Below are positions 55,431 to 62,364 of a DNA stretch of 64,000 bases, one piece after another (the first letter of the stretch is position 1; each line of letters opens with the position of its first letter). Source of the stretch: an uncultured Oscillospiraceae bacterium (lineage in GTDB: Bacteria > Bacillota > Clostridia > Oscillospirales > Ruminococcaceae); the NCBI GenBank assembly GCA_910587335.1, contig CAJUMG010000003.1, forward strand, positions 63,169 through 127,168, given 5' to 3'. Under the pieces are notes generated by a model that saw only the letters and a list, made by a program, of their open reading frames with translations, searched no databases and was not told the DNA's origin. A program made the translations under genes and the position numbers.

Positions 55431-56675
55431 ATGAAAGCTAGTGATAGAACCATTTTACATGTGGATTGCGACGCCTTTTACGCCTCGGTGGAATGTCTGC
55501 TTAACCCTTCCTTGCGGGGGAAGCCTGTGGCCGTGATTGGCGACCCCGAACTGCGCCACGGCATTGTGCTGGCCAAAAGCCAGGAGGCGAAACGGTTTGG
55601 CGTCCAAACCGGCGACGCTATCTGGCAAGCACAGCAAAAATGCCGGAATATTACCTTTGTTCCAGCTCACTTTGACCAATATTTAAAGTTTTCCCATCTG
55701 ACGAAAGAAATATTTTCGGACTATTCCGACCGGTGCGAATCCTTTGGGCTTGATGAAAGCTGGATCGACTTAACCGGTTGTACCCAGCTGTTCGGAAACG
55801 GTGAAACGGTGGCCAACCAAATCCGCAGCCGGGTCAAGCGGGAGCTGGGCATCACCGCCTCGGTGGGCGTCAGCTTCAACAAGGTGTTTGCCAAGCTGGG
55901 CAGCGATATGAACAAGCCGGACGGCACCACTGTGATTCCTTACAACGGGTTCCGGGAAAAGGTCTGGCCGCTGCCGGTGAAGGATTTGCTTTATGTAGGC
56001 CGGGCCACCACCAACAAACTGAAATCCTATGGAATTTCCACTATCGGGGCGCTGGCTCAAACACCGGTGGAATTTCTGGAATGGCGCTTTGGAAAAATTG
56101 GCCGGATGCTTTGGATGTTTGCCAACGGCCTGGATACCTCCCCAGTGAGCAATATTGGCGCCAAGTCTCTGATTAAAAGCATTGGCAATTCCACCACCGC
56201 GCCCCGGGATCTTATCACCGATGAAGATATCAAAATTACCTTGTACGCCCTGTGTGAAAGCGTGGCGGAGCGTCTGCGGGCCCACGGGTTCCGCTGCCGG
56301 GTAGTACAGATCACCATCCGGGACAACAGCCTGTTTTCCTACGAGCGGCAGAAGAAACTCCAGCGGCCTGCCTGCACCTCTCAGGAACTATTTGAGGCGG
56401 CCTTCTCGCTGTACCAGCGGCACAAAAACGGCCTACCGGTGCGCAGCCTGGGAGTGCGCGCCGGAAATTTATTACTGCTGGATGCCGTGCAGCTCTCCCT
56501 TTACCCAGATGTGGCCAAGGTGCAAGGAAGGGAGCGCCTTGAGGAAGCGGTGGACGAAATCCGCAGCCGGTTTGGTCATTACGCACTACAGCGTGGGATC
56601 ATGCTCACCGACCGGCAGCTGGCCATCAATCCCATTGACGACCATGTGATTCATCCAATCGGTTTTTTGCAATAG
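55431..56675 (+). CDS. Y-family DNA polymerase (UmuC/DinB type)
   Basis: Y-family polymerases copy past damaged bases. The 414-residue product begins MKASDRTILHVDCDAFYASV with the catalytic aspartates, has FGLDESWIDLTGCTQLFGNG with the DE pair near residue 105, SVGVSFNKVFAKLGSDMNKP, and the helix-hairpin YGISTIGALAQTPVEFL. It resembles the element-borne ImpB/UvrX branch. ATG 55431 is chosen; an in-frame ATG at 55398 is possible and neither has a strong ribosome site. No classic LexA/DinR box was seen in the divergent promoter. Confidence 0.92.
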   Translation: MKASDRTILHVDCDAFYASVECLLNPSLRGKPVAVIGDPELRHGIVLAKSQEAKRFGVQTGDAIWQAQQKCRNITFVPAHFDQYLKFSHLTKEIFSDYSDRCESFGLDESWIDLTGCTQLFGNGETVANQIRSRVKRELGITASVGVSFNKVFAKLGSDMNKPDGTTVIPYNGFREKVWPLPVKDLLYVGRATTNKLKSYGISTIGALAQTPVEFLEWRFGKIGRMLWMFANGLDTSPVSNIGAKSLIKSIGNSTTAPRDLITDEDIKITLYALCESVAERLRAHGFRCRVVQITIRDNSLFSYERQKKLQRPACTSQELFEAAFSLYQRHKNGLPVRSLGVRAGNLLLLDAVQLSLYPDVAKVQGRERLEEAVDEIRSRFGHYALQRGIMLTDRQLAINPIDDHVIHPIGFLQ

Positions 56676-56688
56676 GGAGGCGAGGCGG

Positions 56689-56928
56689 CTGGTACGAAAA
56701 GTATATGTAGAAGTGGTAGCACGATTTGATGCGGAAGGGAATATCAAGCCGCTGTCAATCGTTTGGGAGGACGGCCGCACCTTTGAGATTGACCAAGTGC
56801 TGGATGTACGGCGGGCCGCCAGTTTAAAGGCCGGTGGTATGGGGATGCGTTACCTCTGCCGGATCCTTGGCCGGAAAACCTATCTCTTTTACGAAGGCCC
56901 ACGCTGGTTTGTGGAGGGGAAGGCTTAG
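56689..56928 (+). CDS. Small protein after the Y-family polymerase gene
   Basis: The frame can start at CTG 56689 (GGGAGG eight bases upstream, giving VRKVYVEVVARFDAEGNIKP) or GTG 56713. The product of 71-79 residues is beta-rich: LSIVWEDGRTFEIDQVLDVR, then YLCRILGRKTYLFYEGPRWF. Similar short proteins follow UmuC-like genes in Firmicute elements. Its function is unknown; the position 14 bases after the polymerase gene implies co-transcription. Confidence 0.6.
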   Translation: MVRKVYVEVVARFDAEGNIKPLSIVWEDGRTFEIDQVLDVRRAASLKAGGMGMRYLCRILGRKTYLFYEGPRWFVEGKA

Positions 56929-56980
56929 CCCGTGTTAACTTTATCATTCTCTATTTAAATCTAATGGACGATAGTAAAAG

Positions 56981-58228
56981 TTAGTGTGAAATCAAGTTAT
57001 TCAACGAAGCAGCGATATAAGCCGGTACATTATGAATCCCATTCCAGCGAGCCAGCAAATCATCAAACATGTTGGAGAATGCTGAACCGCTCATTTTTTC
57101 AAGAATTCTGCCTGGCTCTTTTGCTTGGTTGAGTAGTTCCGTCAACTGGGACACAAGCTCTGACAGAATCTTCTGCATGACATGGTAATATCTCTGTTCG
57201 TCAGCTGGTGTTTGAAAGCGATGCAGAGTATCCCGCATCAATTGACCCCAACTGGATATATCTGCCTGGAGCTGTGTATAGTGAATTCGTTCCATTACCT
57301 CTTTGGCAGTAAAAATAGGCGAGGGTTGGGAGAATTCCACAGGTAATATGCCTTGATGATTATTTTCCTGTTCTTCATTAAAAGAACTGTTTATTATATT
57401 ACTGTTTCTATTATTTGCTTGTCCGGGTTTTTGGTGTCCCATCTTTTCGGATATTACTTTTTCGGACAACGGTTTCTCGGACGTGGATTGAGGCGATTCT
57501 AACCGTTTTCCACCGTGTACTGACTTTTCGGACATAGATTTATCTGGTGTTCCCTTGGAAACGATATGTTCGGTTTTTTCCATTTGGTCAGAGCAGACCA
57601 TGCTATGAAGCCTGTAGATACAAATATCGAATCTCCCACCGTTTTTACGTTGTTCTATTGATAAGTACCCTTTTTCAATTAGAAGATTAAAGTGGCGGTA
57701 ATACGTGCTTAGAGATCCAATTTTAAGCTCCCTGAGAATTGTTGCACGCCTTGGAAATGATGTCGTACCCATGCCGGAAAAAGAAGCAAAATAGGCGTAG
57801 ATAGCCTTCGCTTGTGAAGTTAGGTTCTGGTCCAGCATTACAAGTTTGGGAACAGTGCCAAAACCGTGGGCCGCTACATTTTCAAAAACGAGAGTGTCAG
57901 TCAGTTCAGACTCCTTCTCATCCTGAAAGTTATAGACGGGGATTGTCTGCTGAATGGTATATAGGTTTCCCGTGGCTGTGCGTTCTTTTGTGATGTAACC
58001 TCGATTAACCAGTAAAGCAAGATATTTTGTATAAGTATCTTTATTGATCTGAAGATCCCGCACAATTTTGTCCCGTTTGGGATATGCTTGCCTGCCGAGG
58101 CCAGCAAAGGAGCAAAAATACGCATAAATGCTCTTTGCTAAAATAGGAAGGTCTCGATCACGCATTACTGCCTTATAGATTTTTCCGTAGCCTTTGGAGT
58201 CGATGTTTACTAAAATAGGATTCAACAA
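56981..58228 (-). CDS. Rep-like protein with duplicated winged-helix domains
   Basis: TTG 58228, eight bases after AGGAGG, gives 415 residues. The N-terminal half is an internal duplication. Repeat 1 has YGKIYKAVMRDRDLPILAKS, then YAYFCSFAGLGRQAYPKRDK; repeat 2 has FGTVPKLVMLDQNLTSQAKA, then YAYFASFSGMGTTSFPRRAT. Each resembles a helix-turn-helix replication-initiator domain. The middle is a polar linker and the C-terminus is helical (DUF6017-like). Similar proteins of Firmicute plasmids and integrative elements are thought to start replication; that is inferred. GTG 58237 is an alternative start. Confidence 0.75.
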   Translation of the reverse strand: MLNPILVNIDSKGYGKIYKAVMRDRDLPILAKSIYAYFCSFAGLGRQAYPKRDKIVRDLQINKDTYTKYLALLVNRGYITKERTATGNLYTIQQTIPVYNFQDEKESELTDTLVFENVAAHGFGTVPKLVMLDQNLTSQAKAIYAYFASFSGMGTTSFPRRATILRELKIGSLSTYYRHFNLLIEKGYLSIEQRKNGGRFDICIYRLHSMVCSDQMEKTEHIVSKGTPDKSMSEKSVHGGKRLESPQSTSEKPLSEKVISEKMGHQKPGQANNRNSNIINSSFNEEQENNHQGILPVEFSQPSPIFTAKEVMERIHYTQLQADISSWGQLMRDTLHRFQTPADEQRYYHVMQKILSELVSQLTELLNQAKEPGRILEKMSGSAFSNMFDDLLARWNGIHNVPAYIAASLNNLISH

Positions 58229-58293
58229 CAGACTCACCTCCTTAGAAATTTATTTGTATTGAATATTGCATGATTGGGAGATTAAGGGCCGAT

Positions 58294-58352
58294 GACAATA
58301 GGCATACAAAAAGAAGCTACTGTTAGTAGCTTCTTTTTGTATGCCTATTGTC
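58294..58352. terminator. Perfect 27-bp palindrome between the Rep-like gene and the recombinase operon
   Basis: The arms 58294-58320 and 58326-58352 are exact complements around TGTTA. The inner part AAAAAGAAGCTAC/GTAGCTTCTTTTT works as a terminator in either direction; the outer GACAATAGGCATAC/GTATGCCTATTGTC extends it. The recombinase promoter's -35 box starts at the very next base, so it insulates that promoter. Confidence 0.85.
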
Positions 58353-58382
58353 TTTACATTGGGTGCGTAATATGTATATAAT
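58353..58382 (+). promoter_or_regulatory. Sigma-A-type promoter of the relB-like/recombinase pair
   Basis: TTTACA (58353-58358) and TATAAT (58377-58382) are 18 bp apart. This looks like a vegetative promoter rather than a sigma-E/SpoIIID-type mother-cell promoter. Confidence 0.7.
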
Positions 58383-58405
58383 ATGAATATAAAGGAGTGA
58401 TTGCA

Positions 58406-58612
58406 GTGCCGCGAACAAGTACGAATATCCGAATAGATAAAGAAATCAAGGAAAAAGCGCAAGAAATTTTTTCTGAGTTGGGGATGGATTTGACTACAGG
58501 AATTAACTTATTTTTACGTCAGGTTGTCATAAACCGAGGAATCCCTTTTGCATTGAAATTGGATCATTCAGACAAAGATATTGCTTTAAAAGAAGGTGAT
58601 ACAGAAAAATGA
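58406..58612 (+). CDS. RelB/DinJ-type ribbon-helix-helix protein
   Basis: GTG 58406, eight bases after AAAGGAG, gives 68 residues: MPRTSTNIRIDKEIKEKAQE, then LGMDLTTGINLFLRQVVINR. This is the RelB/DinJ antitoxin fold, a ribbon-helix-helix DNA-binding dimer. No relE/yafQ toxin gene is next to it; instead its stop overlaps the recombinase start (ATGA). It may repress the shared promoter or steer recombination, as small directionality factors do in other skin elements. That role is inferred. Confidence 0.8.
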   Translation: MPRTSTNIRIDKEIKEKAQEIFSELGMDLTTGINLFLRQVVINRGIPFALKLDHSDKDIALKEGDTEK

Positions 58613-60261
58613 GATTCTTCATCTATTCCAGAAAATCAAAATTTACCGGCAAGGGTGAATCTGTTGAAAACCAAATCCAACTGGCAAAAAGCCATATTGA
58701 GCAAAGATTTGGATCTCTTGATCAGCATCAAATCGAAACGTTTGAGGACGAAGGTTTTTCTGGAAAAAACCTGGACCGTCCAGAATTTCAGCGTATGATG
58801 TCATTGGCTCGAAAGAAAAACTGCGATTATGTGGTATGTTATCGTCTGGACCGAATCAGTCGTAATGTAAGTGATTTCTCAACCCTTCTGGAAGAATTCA
58901 ATCACCTCAAAATTTCGTTTATCTGTATCAAAGAACAGTTTGATACCTCTACTCCAATGGGCCGCGCTATGATGTATATTGCTTCTGTATTTGCACAACT
59001 TGAACGGGAGACCATAGCAGAAAGAATCCGGGATAATATGATGTTGCTCGCTCGAACCGGACGCTGGCTTGGTGGAAACACCCCATTAGGTTTTGAATCG
59101 GTGGAAGTAACACATGAGATTGTTGATGGAAAAGTAAAAAAATCATTCAAGCTAAAACCGATAGAGTCAGAGTTAGACCTTGTGCGGCTCATCTATAAAA
59201 AATATCGTGAACTAAGGTCATTTACTAAGCTGGAAACCTATTTGCTGCAAAACGGCTTTAAAACTAGGCAAAAAAAAGATTTTTCGACTGCTGCTATAAA
59301 GGAAATTTTGTCCAACCCTGTTTATTGTGTAGCTGATCAAACAGCATATAACTACTTTCAGAAAATGGAGTCTGATGTGTGCAGTGATAAATCTGAATTT
59401 CAATTTGACGGTAAGCATGGGATTGCTACGTATAATCGAACTACGAATGAAGGAAAAATGCAGCGTAAAAATCCGATTAACGAGTGGATTGTAACAACTG
59501 GAAGACATCCAGGAACAATCTCTAGTGCTGAATGGATTGAAGCGCAGGAAATCGCCAAGAGTAATCAACCCAAGAAATTTTCTGGAAGGGTACAAAATAG
59601 TTCTTCTTTGCTAAGTGGTTTACTTGTTTGTGCAAAGTGCGGATCTTTTTTACGTCCAAGAGTAAATAGCAATAAACGTCGAGACGAGCATGGCAATCAA
59701 ACTTTTTCTTATTTGTGCGACAAAAAGAAAAAAAGTAAAGGTATGTTGTGCGACCTACCAAATATTAACGGAAATCAGTTGGACCAGATTGTATGTGAGG
59801 AAATTTTACAATTCGATGTAGAGGGCTCTCTTATCCATCAGAAGTTGAAATCATTACAAAAACAGACGAAACAAGGCTCGTCAGCAACACAAATTGCATT
59901 GGACTCAGTAAAATCACAAATTCAAGAGAAAAGAGCCGAGATAGATCATTTGATTCGGATACTGAGCCAGTCTGAGCCAAGTGGAAAATTGTACGAATAT
60001 ACCTCTAAGAAGGTTGAGGAACTGGACCAAGAAATTCTCAAGTTAAAACAGGAAGAATTCCACTTAGAAAAAAAGGTCGAACTGGTGGGCGGTTTTGACC
60101 AACAAGTTGATATTATCTATGATGCTCTAAAAACTTTTGCAAGGACATTTGAAACAGCCACTACGCAAGAGAAGCGTGTCTTTCTTCGTTCAATTATTGA
60201 AAAAATTGTTTGGGATGGGAAAGAAATCCATATTTTTCTATTTGGTGAGCCCGAAAAGTAG
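58609..60261 (+). CDS. Large serine recombinase (SpoIVCA-like) of the sigK element
   Basis: The 550-residue enzyme has an N-terminal resolvase domain with YSRKS (catalytic Ser10), GFSGKNLDRPEFQRMM, VVCYRLDRISRNVSDFS and ASVFAQLERETIAERIRDN. The recombinase domain follows (GRWLGGNTPLGF), then a zinc-ribbon domain with CAKCG and two later cysteines near residues 340-380. A long coiled coil near 410-500 precedes the end. This is the layout of enzymes that excise skin elements and of phage integrases such as TP901-1. It appears intact, lies 53 bases from the right junction, and is translationally coupled to the RelB-like gene. Confidence 0.95.
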   Translation: MRFFIYSRKSKFTGKGESVENQIQLAKSHIEQRFGSLDQHQIETFEDEGFSGKNLDRPEFQRMMSLARKKNCDYVVCYRLDRISRNVSDFSTLLEEFNHLKISFICIKEQFDTSTPMGRAMMYIASVFAQLERETIAERIRDNMMLLARTGRWLGGNTPLGFESVEVTHEIVDGKVKKSFKLKPIESELDLVRLIYKKYRELRSFTKLETYLLQNGFKTRQKKDFSTAAIKEILSNPVYCVADQTAYNYFQKMESDVCSDKSEFQFDGKHGIATYNRTTNEGKMQRKNPINEWIVTTGRHPGTISSAEWIEAQEIAKSNQPKKFSGRVQNSSSLLSGLLVCAKCGSFLRPRVNSNKRRDEHGNQTFSYLCDKKKKSKGMLCDLPNINGNQLDQIVCEEILQFDVEGSLIHQKLKSLQKQTKQGSSATQIALDSVKSQIQEKRAEIDHLIRILSQSEPSGKLYEYTSKKVEELDQEILKLKQEEFHLEKKVELVGGFDQQVDIIYDALKTFARTFETATTQEKRVFLRSIIEKIVWDGKEIHIFLFGEPEK

Positions 60262-60279
60262 TGTTTTTACTGGCTCACC
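60244..60279. repeat. Inverted repeat over the recombinase stop codon
   Basis: GGTGAGCC (60244-60251) and GGCTCACC (60272-60279) pair, with AGTA/TACT extending the stem inside; a GTTTTT run lies in the loop side. It may end the recombinase transcript before sigK. Confidence 0.5.
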
Positions 60280-60297
60280 TATAGAAAAATTGTTTCA

Positions 60298-60333
60298 CCA
60301 AAATATATATAGCAAACGAAATTTTGATGTATT
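60298..60333. other. Right junction of the sigK element (attR)
   Basis: The element-side arm CCAAAATATATATAGCA (60298-60314) is followed by the AA dinucleotide (60315-60316) and then the sigK codons GAA ATT TTG ATG in phase after a C. Joined to the arm at the left junction it makes a 36-bp site with 12 of 17 dyad-matched positions. Confidence 0.8.
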
Positions 60334-60689
60334 TTCGGGGACGGAAGAAGTACGCCCAGGACCTGTACATACAAGACCCCATTGACACCGACGCCGACGG
60401 CAACACCCTAACGCTGATGGACATTATGGCCCAGGACGGGGACATTTTGGAGGATGTGGACCATCGGTTAAAAAGCGACCGGCTGTACGGATACATCGAA
60501 GAGTCCCTAAGCCCGCGGGAGCAGCAGGTGATCTGCCTGCGGTACGGGTTAGGGGGCCGGTCGCCCATGGCCCAGCGGGAGGTGGCGGCGCTGTTGGGCA
60601 TCTCCCGCAGCTATGTATCCCGCATCGAGAAAAAGGCGGTGGGGGTTCTGCGGGGCTGCTTTGCGGATGAAATTCCCCATGGCTTTTAA
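60315..60689 (+). CDS. sigK: Sporulation sigma factor SigK, 3' part (interrupted)
   Basis: Starting within the junction, the frame reads EILMYFRGRKKYAQDLYIQD, then DADGNTLTLMDIMAQDGD, and region 4 SLSPREQQVICLRYGLGGRS, QREVAALLGISRSYVSRIEK. This continues SigK exactly where the 5' part at 40345-40676 breaks off. It has no start codon or ribosome-binding site of its own that would give a working sigma factor. Once joined, the product is 234 residues, close to the 241 of B. subtilis pro-SigK. Confidence 0.95.
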   Translation, partial: NEILMYFRGRKKYAQDLYIQDPIDTDADGNTLTLMDIMAQDGDILEDVDHRLKSDRLYGYIEESLSPREQQVICLRYGLGGRSPMAQREVAALLGISRSYVSRIEKKAVGVLRGCFADEIPHGF

Positions 60690-60710
60690 AATAGGCGCGG
60701 GTTCGTCCGC

Positions 60711-60739
60711 TTGCCTTTGGAGCGAAATTGGGATAGAAT
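60711..60739 (+). promoter_or_regulatory. Predicted promoter of the zinc-ribbon protein gene
   Basis: TTGCCT (60711-60716) and TAGAAT (60734-60739) are 17 bp apart, about 40 bases before the gene start. Confidence 0.55.
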
Positions 60740-60780
60740 AGGAGAAAAAGCGGGGCAATCCCCCGGAAGGGAGGGCGTTT

Positions 60781-61821
60781 ATGGCAAGCTGCCGTTGGTG
60801 CAAAAAAAGCGGGCTGCTTCTTTCGGTCAATCGGTACGGCTTTTGCAAAGCGTGCAGCAGTGCGGTGCGGGAGCTGATCGGGCAAAAGCTCGCCCAGATC
60901 GGGGCTACGGCAAGGGCCGCCGATGCTGCCCAGGACCGGCAGGAGCTTCAGGCGATGGTCCCTCAGCTGCGATCGGCCCTGGGCGCCATCCGGGAATTAG
61001 AGCAGCTGCGCCCGTCGGTCCCCTTCTTTCGGTCGGATACATCGGGGTACGCCAAGTCCATCGTCCGGGGGCTGGACCGGGCGGCAGGCAAGGCGGTTTC
61101 GCCTTCCCCGCCGGAGGAAAAGGGCAGCGCGGTGGAAAAGGCGATGGCCCGGGTGCTGTCCGCCCAAACCCAGGTGGGCCGGCGGGAGAAGGGCGGCGGC
61201 CAGACGAAGGTCCAGCCGCTGGAATTCCCCCTAAAGGCCGCTGGACTGGTCCCCGCCCAGCTGTTTGGTGAGGTGGGCTTTGCGCCTTGTTCCGAGCAGA
61301 CGGAAGCCGGTCTGCCCGGCGGCGGGGTGCTGCTGGAGCAGGATCCCCAAAGCGGCGACGATCCGGATACGGTGCGGGTGTATCAGGGCGGCCGGGAGCT
61401 GGGCAGTCTGCTCCCCGGCCCGGAGCGACAGCTGGTCAACCGCTGGCTGGACGGGGAAAAGCCGGTTTTGGCCCGGCTCTCCCGGGAAAAAGGCGCCCAG
61501 GAGCTGGAAATCTGCTTTTACGATCAGGAAAAAAAGAGCGGTTTTCGGTTTTTCCCGCTGGAGCTGTCCGACCGGGCGCGGGAAAATCTGCCGAAAACCG
61601 CCTGGTGGGAGCCGGTCACCTTCCGGTGGGAGGAGGAACCGGAGCGGTACACCGTCCGCGGTCAGGAGGACCGGGAGCTGGGCTTTCTCCCTCAGGCGGC
61701 GGAGGCGCTGCTGGAAGGGGAGGAGCCGCCCGCCTTTCTCTATCAGGTGCAAAAAAAGGACGGGGAAGTATTTGCCGCTACGGTGGCCATCGCCCGCCCA
61801 CGCCGTCGCCGGTTGGGATAG
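60781..61821 (+). CDS. Zinc-ribbon protein with HIRAN-like region, unknown function
   Basis: The 346-residue protein begins with a treble-clef-like CRWCKKSGLLLSVNRYGFCK then ACS, a probable zinc site. A helical segment follows (residues 25-100). Near residues 190-235 LEQDPQSGDDPDTVRVYQGG, then LGSLLP, resembles the HIRAN pattern (EPxNxxDxxAVxV...GYLP), a domain that binds DNA ends in some repair proteins. The last third (ELGFLPQAAEALLEGEEPPA) may be a second, degraded copy. GAGGG precedes ATG 60781. The match is weak and no function is claimed. Confidence 0.5.
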   Translation: MASCRWCKKSGLLLSVNRYGFCKACSSAVRELIGQKLAQIGATARAADAAQDRQELQAMVPQLRSALGAIRELEQLRPSVPFFRSDTSGYAKSIVRGLDRAAGKAVSPSPPEEKGSAVEKAMARVLSAQTQVGRREKGGGQTKVQPLEFPLKAAGLVPAQLFGEVGFAPCSEQTEAGLPGGGVLLEQDPQSGDDPDTVRVYQGGRELGSLLPGPERQLVNRWLDGEKPVLARLSREKGAQELEICFYDQEKKSGFRFFPLELSDRARENLPKTAWWEPVTFRWEEEPERYTVRGQEDRELGFLPQAAEALLEGEEPPAFLYQVQKKDGEVFAATVAIARPRRRRLG

Positions 61822-61885
61822 CTCCGACAGCTTTTGAGGGGGGATCCCCGCCGCCCTTTGCCGGGAGAAAAAGCCCGGTTTGCTC

Positions 61886-61930
61886 CAAAGAAAAAAGAAC
61901 CTGTCGTCCACGGATAGACAGGTTCTTTTG
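61886..61930. terminator. Bidirectional terminator
   Basis: AAAAAAGAACCTGTC and GACAGGTTCTTTTG form a strong stem between convergent genes. Confidence 0.88.
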
Positions 61931-61947
61931 TTATTTTGCCCGCGGGA

Positions 61948-62364
61948 TCACCGGTCGCCGCTTTCTCGGTGCAGCGCCAGATGCTCTTTTTCCAGCTCGG
62001 CCAGCAGCTGGCCAAAGGGCCATCCTTGGTTGTGGGGGGTCATAATCGCCTTAAGCTGCACCGAAAGCTGTTGCCGGTTCATTTTGTCCAGAAGCTGCCG
62101 GACCCGCTTTTCCTCCACCGCGCAGAAGATCATTGCTTCCCGCTGGGGAACCGGCTGGTCCCAGGCTTTGTTCGCCGGGGAAAAACCGGACAGACCGGCC
62201 AAAAATCCCAGCGAATCCCCCAGCTGACCGGCGGTTACCGGGGTAAAAGGAATACCCTCCTGCTGGCAGAAGGCGGCGACAATTTGGGCTTTGTCCGGGT
62301 CCATCCCTTGGTAAAACAGGATTTTCGGGTCGGCCGGCCGCCGGATATGTGCTTTCATGGTCAT
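61948..62364 (-). CDS. DUF3783 domain protein
   Basis: ATG 62364 follows GGGGAGGAAA and gives 138 residues: MTMKAHIRRPADPKILFYQG, then IVAAFCQQEGIPFTPVTAGQ, and the C-terminal LKAIMTPHNQGWPFGQLLAE with LEKEHLALH. The K-A-xxT-xxNxxW...EL-xEH pattern is that of DUF3783, found in clostridia with unknown function. Its start overlaps the stop of the upstream kinase gene (ATGA), so the two are coupled. A longer frame upstream is the shadow of the kinase gene. Confidence 0.8.
   Translation of the reverse strand: MTMKAHIRRPADPKILFYQGMDPDKAQIVAAFCQQEGIPFTPVTAGQLGDSLGFLAGLSGFSPANKAWDQPVPQREAMIFCAVEEKRVRQLLDKMNRQQLSVQLKAIMTPHNQGWPFGQLLAELEKEHLALHRESGDR

Larger units (their letters stand above)
40677..60316. 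mobile_element. 19.64-kb sigK intervening (skin-type) element
   Basis: The interval splits sigK, is visibly richer in A+T than the flanks, and carries a large serine recombinase at its right end. Removing it restores sigK exactly. It carries no capsid, tail or lysis gene. Cargo includes XRE and AbrB-like regulators, an AAA ATPase, PcfJ-like and other conjugative-element-type proteins, RecD2-like helicase, YqaJ-like nuclease, a sigma-like factor, SRAP, a Y-family polymerase and a Rep-like protein. Several cargo genes are frameshifted. In B. subtilis and C. difficile comparable elements are excised only in the mother cell; that is inferred here, not shown. Confidence 0.9.

Noticed and set aside
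58406..58612. A complete toxin-antitoxin pair at the RelB-like gene
   Set aside because: No RelE/YafQ-type frame is adjacent on either side; the next gene is the recombinase.
40677..60316. The interval as a complete prophage
   Set aside because: No terminase, capsid, portal, tail or lysis gene was recognised; cargo resembles integrative/conjugative elements.
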